DNA of 64,000 bases from NCBI GenBank assembly GCA_963854735.1, contig OY978104.1, positions 496,001 to 560,000 on the forward strand, in the 5' to 3' direction. Position 1 is the stretch's first letter, and each line of letters opens with the position of its first letter. This document shows positions 33,901 through 46,115 of this stretch, in pieces. The DNA comes from Marvania coccoides. Taxonomy: Eukaryota; Chlorophyta; Trebouxiophyceae; Chlorellales; Chlorellaceae. The notes below the pieces were generated by a model. That model had not been told where the DNA came from. It was given only the letters and a program-made list of their open reading frames with translations, and did not search any database. A program made the translations under genes and the position numbers.

Positions 33901-36881
33901 GTTTCGTATTTAGGAAGGGGTGAAAAACGAGCACACCTCGCGAAGAGACAGTGCCGTCGCTGCGTTTGGCGCTGACATCCAGCCGCAGGTCGCGCAGGGT
34001 GTCGTCGAGGTGAGTGCCGGCGCCTTGCTGCAGATACTCAAACGCGGAAGCCACCTGAAGGAGGCCACGGCCGTGAGTGAGTGTTGAGGTGGGATCAGCT
34101 GGGTTGAGGTCTAGCGCGGTGTTTTCCTGCAAACCGAAGGAACGCCTGGGGTTATAGCAAAATGCGCTGAAAAACCTGAACAGAGGCGGCCAGAATGAGG
34201 AGGTACCGTAATTTAATAGAATTTTCAAAATAATTCAGCGCAAAAACAAAGAAAAATTGCAATAGGAAATTGAAATAATTAGGGGAAAAGAAGCGCTGGA
34301 AAAAAATGCTGAAAAAAAAAATTGTTTCGATGGCGAAATATAAAAAGAAAGGAACATACCACGGCTCGACGGATGCGGGCAGGCGTCACCGGCTGCCCCT
34401 CAGCCAGCAGCGCCGACACCAGCAGCGCCAGGCCGCCGCAGGCGCATGGCGAGCTCATGGAGGTGCCGTTCATGAGCTGCTTGAGCTGTCCGGACCACTG
34501 AGGCACAGGAGCAATGGCGCCACCCGGAGCTGATATATTCACGCCGATGTCTCCGTCTGGGGTGGGGCCGCGAGAGGACCAGGTGTACTGCGCCCCCGTC
34601 TCCAAGGAGCCCCTGAAAAGTTTCAAAAGCTTCTTAGTAAGCGACCGAGAAGTAGTCGTTGGTGTTGTTGGTGCAGGAAAATATAAGGGGTGGTTTTGTG
34701 GAGTTTAGGATTCGATAAAGCAGAGTTGAAATGAGGGAAGAATGGTGGTAATTTTGAATTGTTTACCTGACGGAGTGGCCTGCTGCCGCCAGCGCCGGTG
34801 TGACGTAAGCACCGATGCCCAGAATCGAAGAGGAAGTGCCTCCGGGAGCCCCCACTGCAATACAAATAAAGAAATCACACGCATTGATGAAAACGCCGGG
34901 AAAAAGGGAAATAAACCGCCAAATTGCCATTTGTTCTTCTCTGGAAAAAATGTGATTCAAAAAAAAGGTGCACGAACACAATTAAAAGAGGAGAATAAAA
35001 TAAAGAGAGAGCTTACCCGTGCTCAGGGCGGGTCCCGCGTTGCCAGCACTGGCCACGAAGATCACATCGTGCTTTCTCACTACCTCCTCAGCCAGCCTCA
35101 CAAATCTGCCCATGTTGGGGGTGGCAGTGGCCTCCCCGTAGCTCATATTGATGAGGTTGCAGCCGTTCTCCAGCACCGCAATCAGCGCCCGAGTGAGCCC
35201 GACGTTGGTCTCCATGCTGCCTAAGCGGGTGTCGCCGATTTTACAAGACACGATCTGGGCGCCTGGAGCGATGCCGTTCAGGGCGGGGTCCTCGGGGTGG
35301 TAGCCAGCAGAGATGCCTGCATGCGAATAACCCCCCAAATGGCAAGTTTTGAAAGAAAAAGCCTTTAGTTCGGATGCATGAAAAACGGGCTCGAAAAAAC
35401 GCATTTTTATTTCGGATTAAAAAACCGTGCAAAGCGAGGGACGGACCTGCCACGTGAGTTCCGTGCGACCCCGCATCCACCACGATGGACAGGGTGGAGC
35501 CTTCGTCGTAGATGTTGACGGCAAAGTTGCAGGCATCATCTTCAGTGAAGGTCCCATACTGGCGGCACTCTCTGAAGTTGGTGAGAGGCGTAAAGTCCTC
35601 CAGCAGGCCACGCTGGGACGGAGCGGCCCCACCAGCGGTTTCTGGGTGCATGGCGTAGAAATCTGAGGTGTCCAAAGCTGCCAACCAGCGGGTGCCGTCG
35701 TGCCACACTACCGCCTCCACCATTGGGCCCAGATCTTCGTACTTTCCAGCCATTTCCTCCTAAAAATAGCAAAAAAAAAAATGTACATGAAGGGCCAAGC
35801 ACAACAGTATACATTTATCTAATTCCTATTATAAATGCTCTGGGGGATGATAAGGCGGAAAGTCTTCTCTTTTGTTTTTTTCCCTCTCTCACCAGGAGCT
35901 TCACGCGCGCTTGCAGCTCCTCCAGCTGCTTGGACAGCGCGGGCGCTGCAGGGGCGCGCCCGTTGGCCGCTTCAAATTCCGCCACAGCCGCTGTAGCGCT
36001 CGTGACAGCCGCCCGCTGCTTCTCATCGAATCTGCGCTTCCTTTCCTCCTTGGAGCGGTGCTTGAGGCCCCCGGGGAAGAGCTGAAACGCTGGGCGCGCG
36101 CCCACCCGCCATTTGCCGGTGGGGTTGACCCAGGCGGGGTTGATTCTGAGGCGGCGGCCGAGGAGGCCTAGAATCATGGTTCCGTCGGCATCAATTTCTA
36201 CCACCTTAGAAGTGTCGATATCGCCTGAGCCGGTGCAGTCGACGACGTCCACGATCTTTGGCTTGCCTGGTAAATCGGCAAGAGAGGAAAAATGGGGGTA
36301 AGAAACTCAAAATTCGATGCTCAATAAAGCGAGTGGTTTTGTTTCGTTTCCCGCTGAGGAAAAGGCGCTAAAGGTGAACGGAGTACGCAGATAAAAGGAA
36401 ATGGACGACGTCCAGGTCGTAAAATGTGAGGAGAATGCAGTGTTTTCTATGTAAAACGCAGGCTAGGCTGCTATTAAAAAAAAAACAAAAAAAACTCACC
36501 GTCGCTGGTGGTTTGCAGCCCAGCTGCGCCGGGATCCACGCCGGTGTCAAGGATAGCAATGACCACACCACGTCCATCGTAGGTGGGGTGCTTCTCCAAG
36601 AACTCAGCTGCCTGAATCTCGGTTTTGGGCATGGCACCTGAGTAGTCTTCAATTTCTACCGCCCCGGCGATGGCATCAAGAATCACCTCGCCGCCCTCCA
36701 TTGAGCCCGATATGCGCCAGGAGCGGAGAGATCCGGATGGCGTGGGCGACCCCAGGTCGGCAAGAGCCCCTTTGGAGCGGCCGGCGAGGAATGTGTGTGA
36801 GGAGTTGATCAGAGTTGTGTGAGATCGCGTGGTGGTGGTAGCAGGACGGCCAGTCCGCAATGCAGATGACAGCAAAACCAT
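30903..36881 (-). CDS. TPP2: Tripeptidyl peptidase II
   Basis: Twelve exons (36881-36500, 36266-35893, 35759-35447, 35316-35017, 34854-34767, 34612-34360, 34126-33937, 33768-33482, 33343-33031, 32886-32595, 32447-32234, 32018-30903), 1373 residues with every phase consistent. The S8 subtilisin triad is present: ILDTGVD (Asp near 112), GSHGTHVAG (His near 353) and NGTSMSSP (Ser near 537). TPP2-specific features are the long insert between Asp and His, [31 protein letters not shown] and [17 protein letters not shown]2 forms giant cytosolic complexes that remove tripeptides downstream of the proteasome. The first 60 residues are Thr/Ser/Arg-rich and could be a transit peptide; translation from Met61 would give the usual cytosolic N-terminus. 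The C-terminal exon is Ala/Glu/Lys-rich and helical. Confidence 0.96.
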
Positions 36882-37414
36882 TCAACACAAAAATAATAAA
36901 TTGCTTTAATGCGCTGGTGGGTTTTGGCGGATAAAATAGGGCATTTCATTTCTGGCCAGCACTTCATTTTTCTGGCTTTTGAAGAGCCATTCGCCATTCT
37001 CCGCATTCTTTTCTTAAATTATGTTTCCGATGTAACTTGTTAACGGCAATAAATCACCGCAATTCTCAATTCTGCCATCGGTGATCACATTATTTTTCGC
37101 ATCTCTTTTGGGAGGCTGTGCCAACTTCAGAACACGTGGTGTGCATGTGCATCATATTGCTACTTTGAATTTCATAATCGCCACCATGCCATTACACAGA
37201 ACTCCCAGCCTTCTTGGAGGGTTTCCCCCCACCTGCTCTACCAGCTGGCCTGTGCTTCAGAGTAACGACCTGAGGGAGCGAGCAGCACAGATTGGCCTAG
37301 TTTTTTAATTTTCGTATTTTGAATTGAATCGTCGCACGCTATCACAACAGAACTCGCAAAACATGATGGCAAAACACTGAATGAAAAACCACACAAGGTT
37401 CCATTACTAACTGG

Positions 37415-37733
37415 CTACTCAGTACCACACCCCTCAGCAACCTTGTTTCGCGCCGCCAGCAGCGCTCCATCGCCGCCAATAGTGCAGCCGCAGTCGGGGC
37501 ACTTAGCTTGCAAATAAGCAAGTAGTTTGGGTGGTGACAAATCACAAAATGCATGAGCAATTGACTTGAATATCCACGAGAAACATTCGATTTACCCTTT
37601 GCATGGCGTGCCCACAGCTGCCAATGAACCATGCCGCAGCCGCAAGACAAAAAATACGGCGCGTTTTTGTACACCACCCCTCTTTACCCCGCCCCCTTGT
37701 TAGCTGGGCAGAAAACCGAGAGGTGTCACCCAT
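37415..37733 (-). pseudogene. RZ-type zinc-finger fragment (probably degenerate)
   Basis: Two joined pieces, up to 37596 and 37501-37415, read WFIGSCGHAMQR then CPDCGCTIGGDGALLAARNK. This is the second half of an RZ-type finger (as in ZNFX1 and RNF213: I-G-x-C-G-x-x-M-x ... C-P-x-C-x-x-x-I-G-G). The upstream half lacks the usual G-H ligand pair (Ala residues instead), and no larger gene is visible around it. It could be an exon of an unrecognised gene, but remnant is more likely. Confidence 0.4.
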
Positions 37734-37901
37734 CCAAGATTTTTTCTTCTTCTCTCTCTCACCCTAACAGCCGCCATGCAACACCCGTTTTTCACACCTG
37801 TTGCAAACATTGTGCTGGGCCGCTAGGAGGCAGCCTACCTCGCTGTTAGAAAGGCCCACGCCACCAAACCCCAAAGCGTCAAGGCAGCCTACAGAGGCGG
37901 C

Positions 37902-38790
37902 ATGGCGCTGCTTAAGTTACGCTGCTATGCCGGAGCCGCTTCAGTGTTACGCGCAGCAGCGGAGACAGAGCACGGGAACCTGAAAATTGCCAGTGCCCTG
38001 CGAGGGCGCATATTTTTTTCAAAACAAGCTTCCGGGGATTTTTCAGCCGCAGAGGATAACCTGAAAGCAGAAATGTACACGTCTCAGAGTACGTGGACCC
38101 TGTAGACGTGTTTCGCTCGCCTCTGGGGGACGGCAGCTGCGGTATGAGAGTCACTCAGCCTGCTGAGCCTGGAGAGCTACTTCTTGTCGAAAATGCGCTG
38201 GATTACGTGGTAAAAAGCGCCACCGACAGCTACCGAGACGCTTCCCAGCACGAAGCAGACCAGGGTCCCTGCAGCTCACACAGCAGCTCCTTGGGCAGCC
38301 GGTGCGCGACGTGGTAGACCGGGACTCGGTGTTAGGCGGCATGGAGGCGCAGAAAAAAATTGCATGAGTGAAGAACGGAGCCGTATGGGCGTTCCATTAT
38401 TTTGCCAACTGCTCGTGCTCGCCCCACGCCAACGTGCTGCGGGAAGTCTCGGTGGCCGTCGTGCGCGCCTCACGACACCTAGATGCCGGCCAAGAGATCT
38501 TCATTGAGTATATTTATTCGTATATACCGCCACCCACGTCGATTTCTCTGCCATGTTTGCGCTTCACAATGCAGGCAACGTGGCGGCCAAGGAGCGGCGC
38601 CGGAGCTGGCGCCCTCAGCCCCTGCAAAACTCCCAGAGTCCCTACGCAGATGCTGAAGAGGGGGATTCGCGCCGCGTACGACAAGGATCTGAGAGGCGAA
38701 GAAGTTGAAGCGCCGGCGGGCCGGGCCTTTGCTGGAGCGGTATGCAGCAACAGAGCGGCTTTCACGCACAGGGGGCCCATGGAGCTATGA
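37902..38790 (+). pseudogene. TPR-SET (SMYD-like) lysine methyltransferase pseudogene
   Basis: Pieces of a TPR-plus-SET protein appear in order but in different frames. First a TPR-like stretch (ALLKLRCYAGAASVLRAA ... SAAEDNLKAEMYT). Then the SET start (VDVFRSPLGDGSCGMRVTQ, PGELLLVENAL). Then a frame change into QLLGQPVRDVVDRDSVLGG. Then an in-frame TGA, and the SET core VWAFHYFANCSCSPHANV with ASRHLDAGQEIFIEY. The NHSC-type motif is NCSC. With at least two frame changes and a stop, no full protein can be made; introns do not explain the joins. Cofactor and substrate sites would have been those of a SAM-dependent lysine methyltransferase. Confidence 0.6.
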
Positions 38791-38799
38791 TTTGCCAAA

Positions 38800-39591
38800 G
38801 CTCTTTGATTTTTTGACACCCTCAGAGTTGGTTGGAACTGTAATACACTCATCGTCGTACCGGTGGTGGCCATGCTGCTCAATTTTTCTGCTATCTCTCT
38901 ATACTATTGTTACATGAAAGGACAGGCAAAATCCATGTGTCAGGTGGGGACTAGGTGGAGTTTCGAAGAAAGCTAGGCAATAGAATTGTAAGCAACGGCA
39001 ACCTTGCTCGCACTAAAAAAAGCTTGTCTAAGATTGTTTATATCGATGTGAGCTACTGCTGATAAACACAGTGTAAGAGGTATTGTCCATGCACAAATTT
39101 GAAACCCTGTGCCCTAATTTGTGAGGAATATGAATGAGGAAAGACAGATAGAACGATATATTGGGCGAGGTGTTAGTATATACATATATGGTGTCAGTTA
39201 GGCTGTGGACAAACACAAGACAGAAATACGAACCCATAAAGAATCAACTGCATGATTTGAAGAGGCGCAAAGCGAAGGAAAACCCAGCAGGAATAGTAAG
39301 TGGAGGTAGAAAAAAACAGTTCAACCGAAAGCGGGAGGCCAAAGAGGTCAAATCCCATATGAAAAAAATGGAGTAGTATCAGTATCGTCGACGTGAAAAC
39401 AAGCGTTTCGCTTTAATTTTTATAAACATGAAAAAGCTCAGCTCGAAATCAGATGAGGAGGAAAAAGGAAACATAATAATGTATTATTTAATGCCGTTTC
39501 GGCAAGGATTCCTTGAAGGAATGAACAGAAAGGCATAGGCAAGAAAAAATTCGGGGTTAATTGGAAGAGAGAAGCCGTTGGGGACTACTAT
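38800..39591. other. Intergenic region, no gene seen
   Basis: AT-rich DNA between the SET pseudogene and the end of the multicopper oxidase gene. No feature recognised. Confidence 0.5.
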
Positions 39592-42500
39592 TTAAGGGCA
39601 GGATTTGGTTCCGGACATGAAGCCCTTCTTTGTACGGGGGCGCAGCTGCAGGGAGAGAAAAAAGAAAACATAGTTTGTGAGACAAGTCTATTTATTAAAA
39701 CAAAACCAAAAATAACGAGCAGCTAAATAATTGAGAAGATGACTGACCTTCAAGGCTGGCAGGTTGTAGAGCTCGCACTCGCGCTTGGAGACGCGGTAGG
39801 AGAAGCTCATGCACCGCATGTTGCGGATGCAGCGAGCCTGGCAAGCGGCAAGGGTCGCTCCTGTGACCTTCCTGAAGGCTTCGCCTTTGAGCCTGTGCCC
39901 AGAGAGCATCTTCATGGTAGTGCAGCCCATGGCGATAGTAGGCGGTGGCGGGGAGGTGACCACGGCACCAGTTTCCTCCGTTGAAGGAGGGGGAGGGGTG
40001 CTGATGGGTTCCTCTACTGAGGGAGGCGGCGGCGAGAAGGGCTGCGTCTCTTTGGCACTTGGCGGAGGTGGGGAAGCCAGAGTGGTTGTCTGGTTGTTTG
40101 TAGGAACAGTGCATTGACCCGGCCACACGCTCTTCCACCTGATAATTAGTTTTTGAGAGAAATGCAATTGAAAAACTCGTCTTTCACTATAAAACGACAT
40201 TTTTAGGGGATAAAAAAAAACGCTTACGGGTTGGAGGCGCCCAGGAGGATGGTTGCAGATGCTGGCCGCGGGTAGAAGATTTCGTAGATGTTCTTGTTCA
40301 TCACCTCCGCCTCGTAATCCTTGGTTAAGAGCGGCATAGCGGCGTTGGGCTTCGCGAGGGTGTCGGGGTTCATTGGGTCAAAGTATTTCCTAATATTGCA
40401 AGCAAAGAAGGGCGTGATATTGCTGTAGCTGTATAAAGAGTGGGGATTTCATGCTAATAGAAGGAAGAAAAGACTCACCAGTTGCTGTACACGATGTTGT
40501 TAATCTCCACGAATGCAGCTGCGGATGCGGCATTGGGGCCGCCGGGTACGATGCGCAGCGCCCTCATCATGTCGTTGTCCTCGTGCAGCAGGTTGTGGCA
40601 GTGGAACATGAAATCGCCACGGTGGGCGCCAAAGCGAGCTACAAAGTACACCGTCTGTGAGGGGCCCAGGAAGAATCTGCATTAAATAAAAAATCGTACG
40701 AATTCAATTTTTTAAATATTGGGTGCGAATGGGAACCGAGGACTTCGTTTACATTGCGGCTACTGTTTGTTTGAATTCACTTACACATCCTTTGGCGAGC
40801 CCTCCTCGTAGGTCTTCACACCGCCGTCTTTGCTGCGCGAGAGGAGGTACACATCCACCAGGTGCACGTGAATAGGGTGGTACTGCGAGAGAAAGGAAAG
40901 GAAACTTGTTGAATTCTTTGGCGATGACAAGCGATGACGAGGTGGCAGCTTGGCATGGTATCAACGCACCCAGCCTCCTCCGGTCTCAAAGCGCCAGACC
41001 TCCCATGTGTTGTGGCCGACGTCAGCTGCTGCAATTTTGAACGAACCCCAGGTTTCGCCGTTGATGGTCCACTGGCCGCCTGCGTGATACAAAATTAATA
41101 TAAACAATTATCTGAATAATACTAATTCTTTCAAAACCCAACTTATTAGCGCTTACCGTTCTTTCCAAATTTCATGGTCCTGTGGGACTGCCCAGCGGCA
41201 ACCATCGCGCGGGCAGCCGCCATGTCGGCATCGCTCAAGACTCGGTGTAGCGGCTGGACGGGCGAGATGGCGGTGCTGGTAGGGTCAAACTCTACAAGAA
41301 AAAACATGCGCATTTAATTAACCAGCAGTCACCTAATAAGCGCGAAAAGAAAAGGGAACGAATCTCAAAATAATGAAACTTGCCTGCTCCGGTGCGAGGG
41401 CCAGCAGCCACTTCAATCTTGCCGAGGAGGTGGGTGTAGCAGAAGTAGGGCGTGTCGCGCATGACGGCGTCGTCCCTGTCGTTGTACAGCCACAGCGTGC
41501 GGCCAGCAAACTTGCTGAAGTCGCACACCACCTCCCAGCGCTCTGCCACAGCGATGAACAAACCTGCGGGGGGGAAGGCCACGGGGGCGGCGCGGTATCC
41601 ACCGTCTGCTGCGATGATGTGGCACATGTCCGGCGCCACGTCATTCATATTTTCGTCCTTGATCTTGATGAGGTACGGCCTGCTGACGGCCACGTTGAGC
41701 AGCCGCATGCGGTAAAACTTTGGCTGCAGCTCGAACTTAGGGAAGGGGATGCCTGCGCAGAACAGAAGTACACGTCTTTTATTGTTATTTGAGGTGAACA
41801 GCCCCAAAAGATAACCAACCTACCACTAATGAGGTTGATATCGCCATAGAAGTCATCTTCGTGGACGTCAGCGTGGTCAATATACTGCTGGCACTGGTTG
41901 TTGAGGACCTTGTCGGCAAAAATCATGTGCAGCTCCTCCACGTTCTCCAGGTTCCAGGGCTCGCCACAGCCTCCATGGCGCGTCTTAGAAGAAACGTGGT
42001 ACATGCCTGCGTGGGGGGAGAGAAGGAAAGCTAGAAATCAAGAAAATGACGTAAGGTACGTTTTCCAGTTTTAAAAGCAAACCCAGCCGGGGCATTGTAG
42101 GCCATGCGGTAGGCAAAGTCCACTATTGTAGCATGCAGAGGTGCTGTTGGACGCACCTGCTAAGCCAAAATAGGCGTTGTCCGCAGTGATGTGCAAAGCG
42201 TGGTCATGGTACCTTCAAACCGTTTTTTTTTTAATTTAGAAGGAGGAAATTGATGGCAGTGTCGGAAAATATGTACAGCTTCTTCTAGTTCTCTCTCTTC
42301 CTCACCAGCCAGTAACAGGGCGGTTATTGGGGTAGATGTACTCCTTGGTTTCGCCTGAGAATAATAATAAATAAAACCACTTTAGAATGCCGAAGCAGAA
42401 TACAAGCCCTGGAACGTAAAAGACAACCAAGAAAAATCTTACGCTAGATACTTATTATTACTTATTTGACCCAGCTATTAGGGATCTTTATCTTACCAAG

Positions 42501-43116
42501 GCATGTCTCATCCTCTGCCCAGCCGTCAAAAGGAGCTGCGGAGGCGGAGCCGTGGAGGTGCACGGAGAAGGGGCGGCCAGTGCGGCCTGGCTCGTCGCAG
42601 GGGTGCACGGTGGCGTTGAAAGGGCCCTGGATGTTGTTCCTGAAACGCACAATCGTCTCGTGACCAGTGGAGGCGATGATGGTGGGCCCAGGGATCACGC
42701 CATTGTAGCTGCAGCAAAAGCAAGACCGATTTTTGGAAAAAGTTAGTTTGGTACCGCAAAAAATTAACAACCAAGATGACTCACGTCAGGAAGTGAGTTC
42801 CGGGCAGCGCCTCGCACGCGGGGAGGATGTTATTGAAGGGCTGCAGCTGCGCGTTCTTGACCTCGATCTCGTAGGAGGTGATGCAATGCCCGTCTTGCCG
42901 GCACGACGGAGCGCCAAATTTGGGGTCAAGAATGGGCGGGTTTTCAAACGGCTGGGTGAACATGTTCTGAAAGCGGAAGGGGGTACCAGGAAATCCATTG
43001 ACAGCGGCGGTAGCGCCGTCAGCAGTGGGGCAGGTGGTGAACGGCGAGGCGGGAATGGTCTGGGCGGAGGTGGCGGCGACAAAGGCCAGAAGCAGCGCAC
43101 AGGTGGCGCCTTTCAT
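39592..43116 (-). CDS. Secreted multicopper oxidase with Pro-rich linker and PAN/apple-like tail
   Basis: Thirteen exons (43116-42785, 42708-42497, 42354-42306, 42212-42157, 42006-41824, 41752-41384, 41291-41157, 41079-40970, 40882-40785, 40676-40479, 40389-40228, 40138-39748, 39645-39592), 782 residues. A signal peptide (KGATCALLLAFVAATSAQ) is followed by cupredoxin domains with all four copper motifs: FSVHLHG, YHDHALH, HPIHVHL and FMFHCHNLLHEDNDMM, the last with the type-1 Met ligand. It oxidises substrates while reducing oxygen to water; the layout is closest to bilirubin oxidase/CotA-type enzymes, but the substrate is unknown. A Pro-rich stretch (several S-P-P-P-P blocks, likely glycosylated) leads to a six-Cys tail. 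Intron 6 uses a GC donor (GGAGCAG|GCAAGT), forced by phase. Confidence 0.92.
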
Positions 43117-44619
43117 GCTGGCTGGCTGGATTAATTCAAAAGGCAAACAAAAGGGCAGCTCGGTTTGCAATGCACTGCCTGCAAAATGCCAGTCAGTTGT
43201 GGTTGTTACTTTTTTCTTTCAAAAGTGGAGGCTGGACGGGGCATATGATGCGGCCACGCAGTTTTGGCGACTTACCTCAATGCAGCTGAGCAGCAAGCCA
43301 CCAGAAAGTTACTTTTATTGATAAAAACAATGTATTTTGCAAAGTGAACAAGATGGCTGTGCTTCAAGTGAAATCTAATTTCGGAGGACAATTTTGGCAC
43401 TACAAATACACAGTCTTTTGGAAATTGTAGACTTTTTTTGTACATCACAGCTATAGATGCCACTTTGACACCTCTCTCAGTCATATTTGAAACAAAACGT
43501 CTGCTTAAGGAGCTCTTGATCGTTGCGATTACAGCATTGAACACATGTGCCACGTATATGGGCAAAGATGTATGACAACACGGGAAAGAAAGACTTTGTC
43601 AACCGCCACGCTGCTTGATTCGCCATTACAGCTGCAATGTAGATTAAGGATGTAGATTTATACTTGGAAGAAATTTGCATAATAAATGGGGCCCCGCGTA
43701 CATCGCAAAAATGTTGTTTTTCTCTAATTATTTTTTTAAATCCTAGATCGCGCCACCACCATTCATTGCAAAAAAATTGAAGCCTCTTTCTGGTATTCGA
43801 GACATCGTAGTCAATCACAAACATGCTGGAAAAGCGGGACCTGCCTGTGGCGTTTATCAACAAACTAATAAAATCAACAAACTAATGTACCGCCGCTGGC
43901 CGCCCTGCTGTCTGGATAATTGCTTACGGAAAGAGCAGCCCAAGAAGCAAGTAAGTGTCACCTCGCTCGTAATTTGCGCAGCTTCTCTCGCCCACTTCGA
44001 CCTGGGCATGTACTCGAGAATTCCCAGGCCCAACCTGCTGCTGCTCGATCTCCCAGAGGCACTTCCCCGAGGGCAGATCGGATACCAGAGGCGTACTTTC
44101 CATTATTATAGATGTCCCGCGATTGAAGAAGCGACTGAAGAATTTTACTCATCAATCTGGCGCGGCGGAGCCCGTTCACCGCTGAAATCAACCCACGGAA
44201 GGAAGTAAATGGGCTTGGAAAGCTCCTCGCGGGATATACTGCATTTTGGAAGCGACCCTTGGCATTAACTGCGCTCAGCGAGCGAGTTTCTGAATAAACA
44301 TAGCTTCATGAAGTGATCACGCCATTCATTGTTTATGCCTTTTAGTTTGGGAGTCGTCGACAATGTACTGAAGCAATGACCGAGGACTGGTGAAACTTAA
44401 TTAAAAAAACAAAAAAACAATTGAATGCTCGCTGAAATTTGAAAAATCGTCATGCGAGCGAATTCGAGATAAAATTCTGAAATCGATGCTAAAGCAGCAT
44501 CCAGTTCGTCTTGAAGCAATATAATTAATTTATTAAACATCCCAACAACGTATATCATAAGTTACCCCCCCGGAACTCCATCAACTCGCATGTCTATTCA
44601 ATTCCATTTTTGAAACAAG
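43117..44619. other. Intergenic region with a dispersed repeat fragment
   Basis: 1.5 kb, mainly AT-rich, holding the oxidase promoter. A more GC-rich island at 43960-44200 includes the inverted counterpart (44021-44092) of the sequence at 5251-5320. No intact gene recognised. Confidence 0.5.
44021..44092 (-). repeat. Dispersed repeat fragment (matches 5251-5320 inverted)
   Basis: Reverse complement contains CTCTGGTATCCGATCTGCC, matching the sequence at 5251 with roughly 75% identity over about 70 bp. Confidence 0.6.
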
Positions 44620-46115
44620 ATGCCTGCCCTTCAAGGCCCCTTGCCAAGCTGCAGAGGTGCTGGCAAACTGCACCTATGTCTCAGAATGCCGTTCACGCGA
44701 CCAGCATTTGGCTGCAATATCAATTTGCCGACACACCTCCACCGCCGCCGCTGCCAAATCGCCGCTAGTACACAGGTTGAGTCCGTTTGGACGCAGTTCT
44801 TCCAAGACGTGCTGGGCCGCACTGGCAGCGACCCTGGGCATTGGAACTTTAGGTCGGTCGAAACATCCCAATTTCTGTGTTCAACCCGAGCGTTATTGAT
44901 GCATGAAGTTGAAGAAAAACGCTTCAATTTCAATTTCAATTTCAATTTTCTTCAGTCCAGAGTGGTGGGGCACGCAGGATGACGGCTGGGGCAGAACCTC
45001 CGGCGATGTTGTTTTTGCTGCCAACAGCGATTATAACGGCAGAGTGCAAGTCACATCCCACCCTGCATCGCAGGTTGGTGGCTCCAGCAGCGCCGCAGCG
45101 TTCGCGGCTAGAGGCGATGAAGAAGAGTTTCGAGAAGAGTGGAGGGTGTTGCGGTTCAACGATGTGACTAGGCAAAGTGTAGCGAGGGTAAGGAGCTTTA
45201 AATTAGATAGAAAAATTATCAACAATTCTTTCTTCCCCGCTCTCTTCTAGTTTAATACATTACATGCTTTTGCAGGTGCATATTTCTCAAGGAAAGGCTG
45301 GTGCAGGCCTGCAGATAGCCGCGTATCCGGACTGCCTCGCGCCAGAGTACCTAAAAAGCATCGCAGCTGTCTTTGCAGCAATTATTGGCCTGTCGGGCCT
45401 GCTGCTGCCCCCCGACACCAATAATACGCAGCAGGCGCAGCAGGAACTGCGCGTGCTGTGCATCGGGCTGGGGGGCGGTAGTCTGCCGTTGTTCATTGCC
45501 CATCATTACCCTTGGGCCATCGTGGATGCGGTCGAAATCGATCCTATAGTTGTGAAAGCAGCGGTAGAGAATATGGGCCTCCCTACTAACATCCCATCGC
45601 TCAACGTCATCACCGACGACGCCTTCAACTTCTTACAGCGCCGCGTTAGCAGCACCCATAGCAGCGAAGCCGGCAATGCAGCAGAAAATAGCAATACCGC
45701 CGCTTCGCTGTATGACATAATTTGTGTGGACGCATTTGACGGCAATGATGACATTCCATCGTGCTTTTCCAGCCAGGAGTTTGCGCAACTGGCGGCAGCG
45801 GCACTGCACCCCCGCCACGGCTGCCTGCTGATGAATTTCCACGAGGCTGTGGCAGAAACAACGGCCGCCACTTTTTGCGACGCATTAGGCATCGCCGCTT
45901 CTTCCACCTCTTCCAGTGGTAGCAGCTGTTTTACTGTGTCCACGCAGAAACAGATGAACGTGACTCTGGCATGCACCCGTGGGGCGGCACTGCCTGCAGA
46001 GTCAGAGGCTGCGAAAGAAATGCTGAGGCTGGCGGCAGCGTTTGTAGCGGACCAGGTTGGGTATATGTTTCCAGCTGGCAGGCGAGCGAGCTGGGAATTT
46101 CTTCGGCTGAGATAA
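44620..46115 (+). CDS. Spermidine-synthase-like SAM-dependent methyltransferase
   Basis: Three exons, 44620-44852, 44956-45187 and 45276-46115, 434 residues in phase. The last exon carries a Rossmann SAM-binding fold: VLCIGLGGGSLPLFI (motif I), VDAVEIDPIVVKAA (motif II acidic residue), a D-D-A-F motif and YDIICVDAFDGNDDIPSCF. This is the spermidine-synthase-like/METTL13-type family; the polyamine-specific residues cannot be confirmed, so protein or small-molecule methylation is equally possible. The first 50 residues (MPALQGPLPSC..., Arg-rich, no acidic residues) look like an organelle transit peptide. The start is the least certain part. Intron 1 ends in a (TTTCAA)n tract that serves as its pyrimidine tract. 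Confidence 0.75.
44923..44949. repeat. (TTTCAA)n microsatellite in a polypyrimidine tract
   Basis: Four tandem TTTCAA units directly before the acceptor TTTTCTTCAG of intron 1 of the methyltransferase gene. Confidence 0.85.

Noticed and set aside
43477..43863. Minus-strand open frame upstream of the oxidase gene
   Set aside because: AT-rich composition and lack of any domain or splice partner; probably chance.
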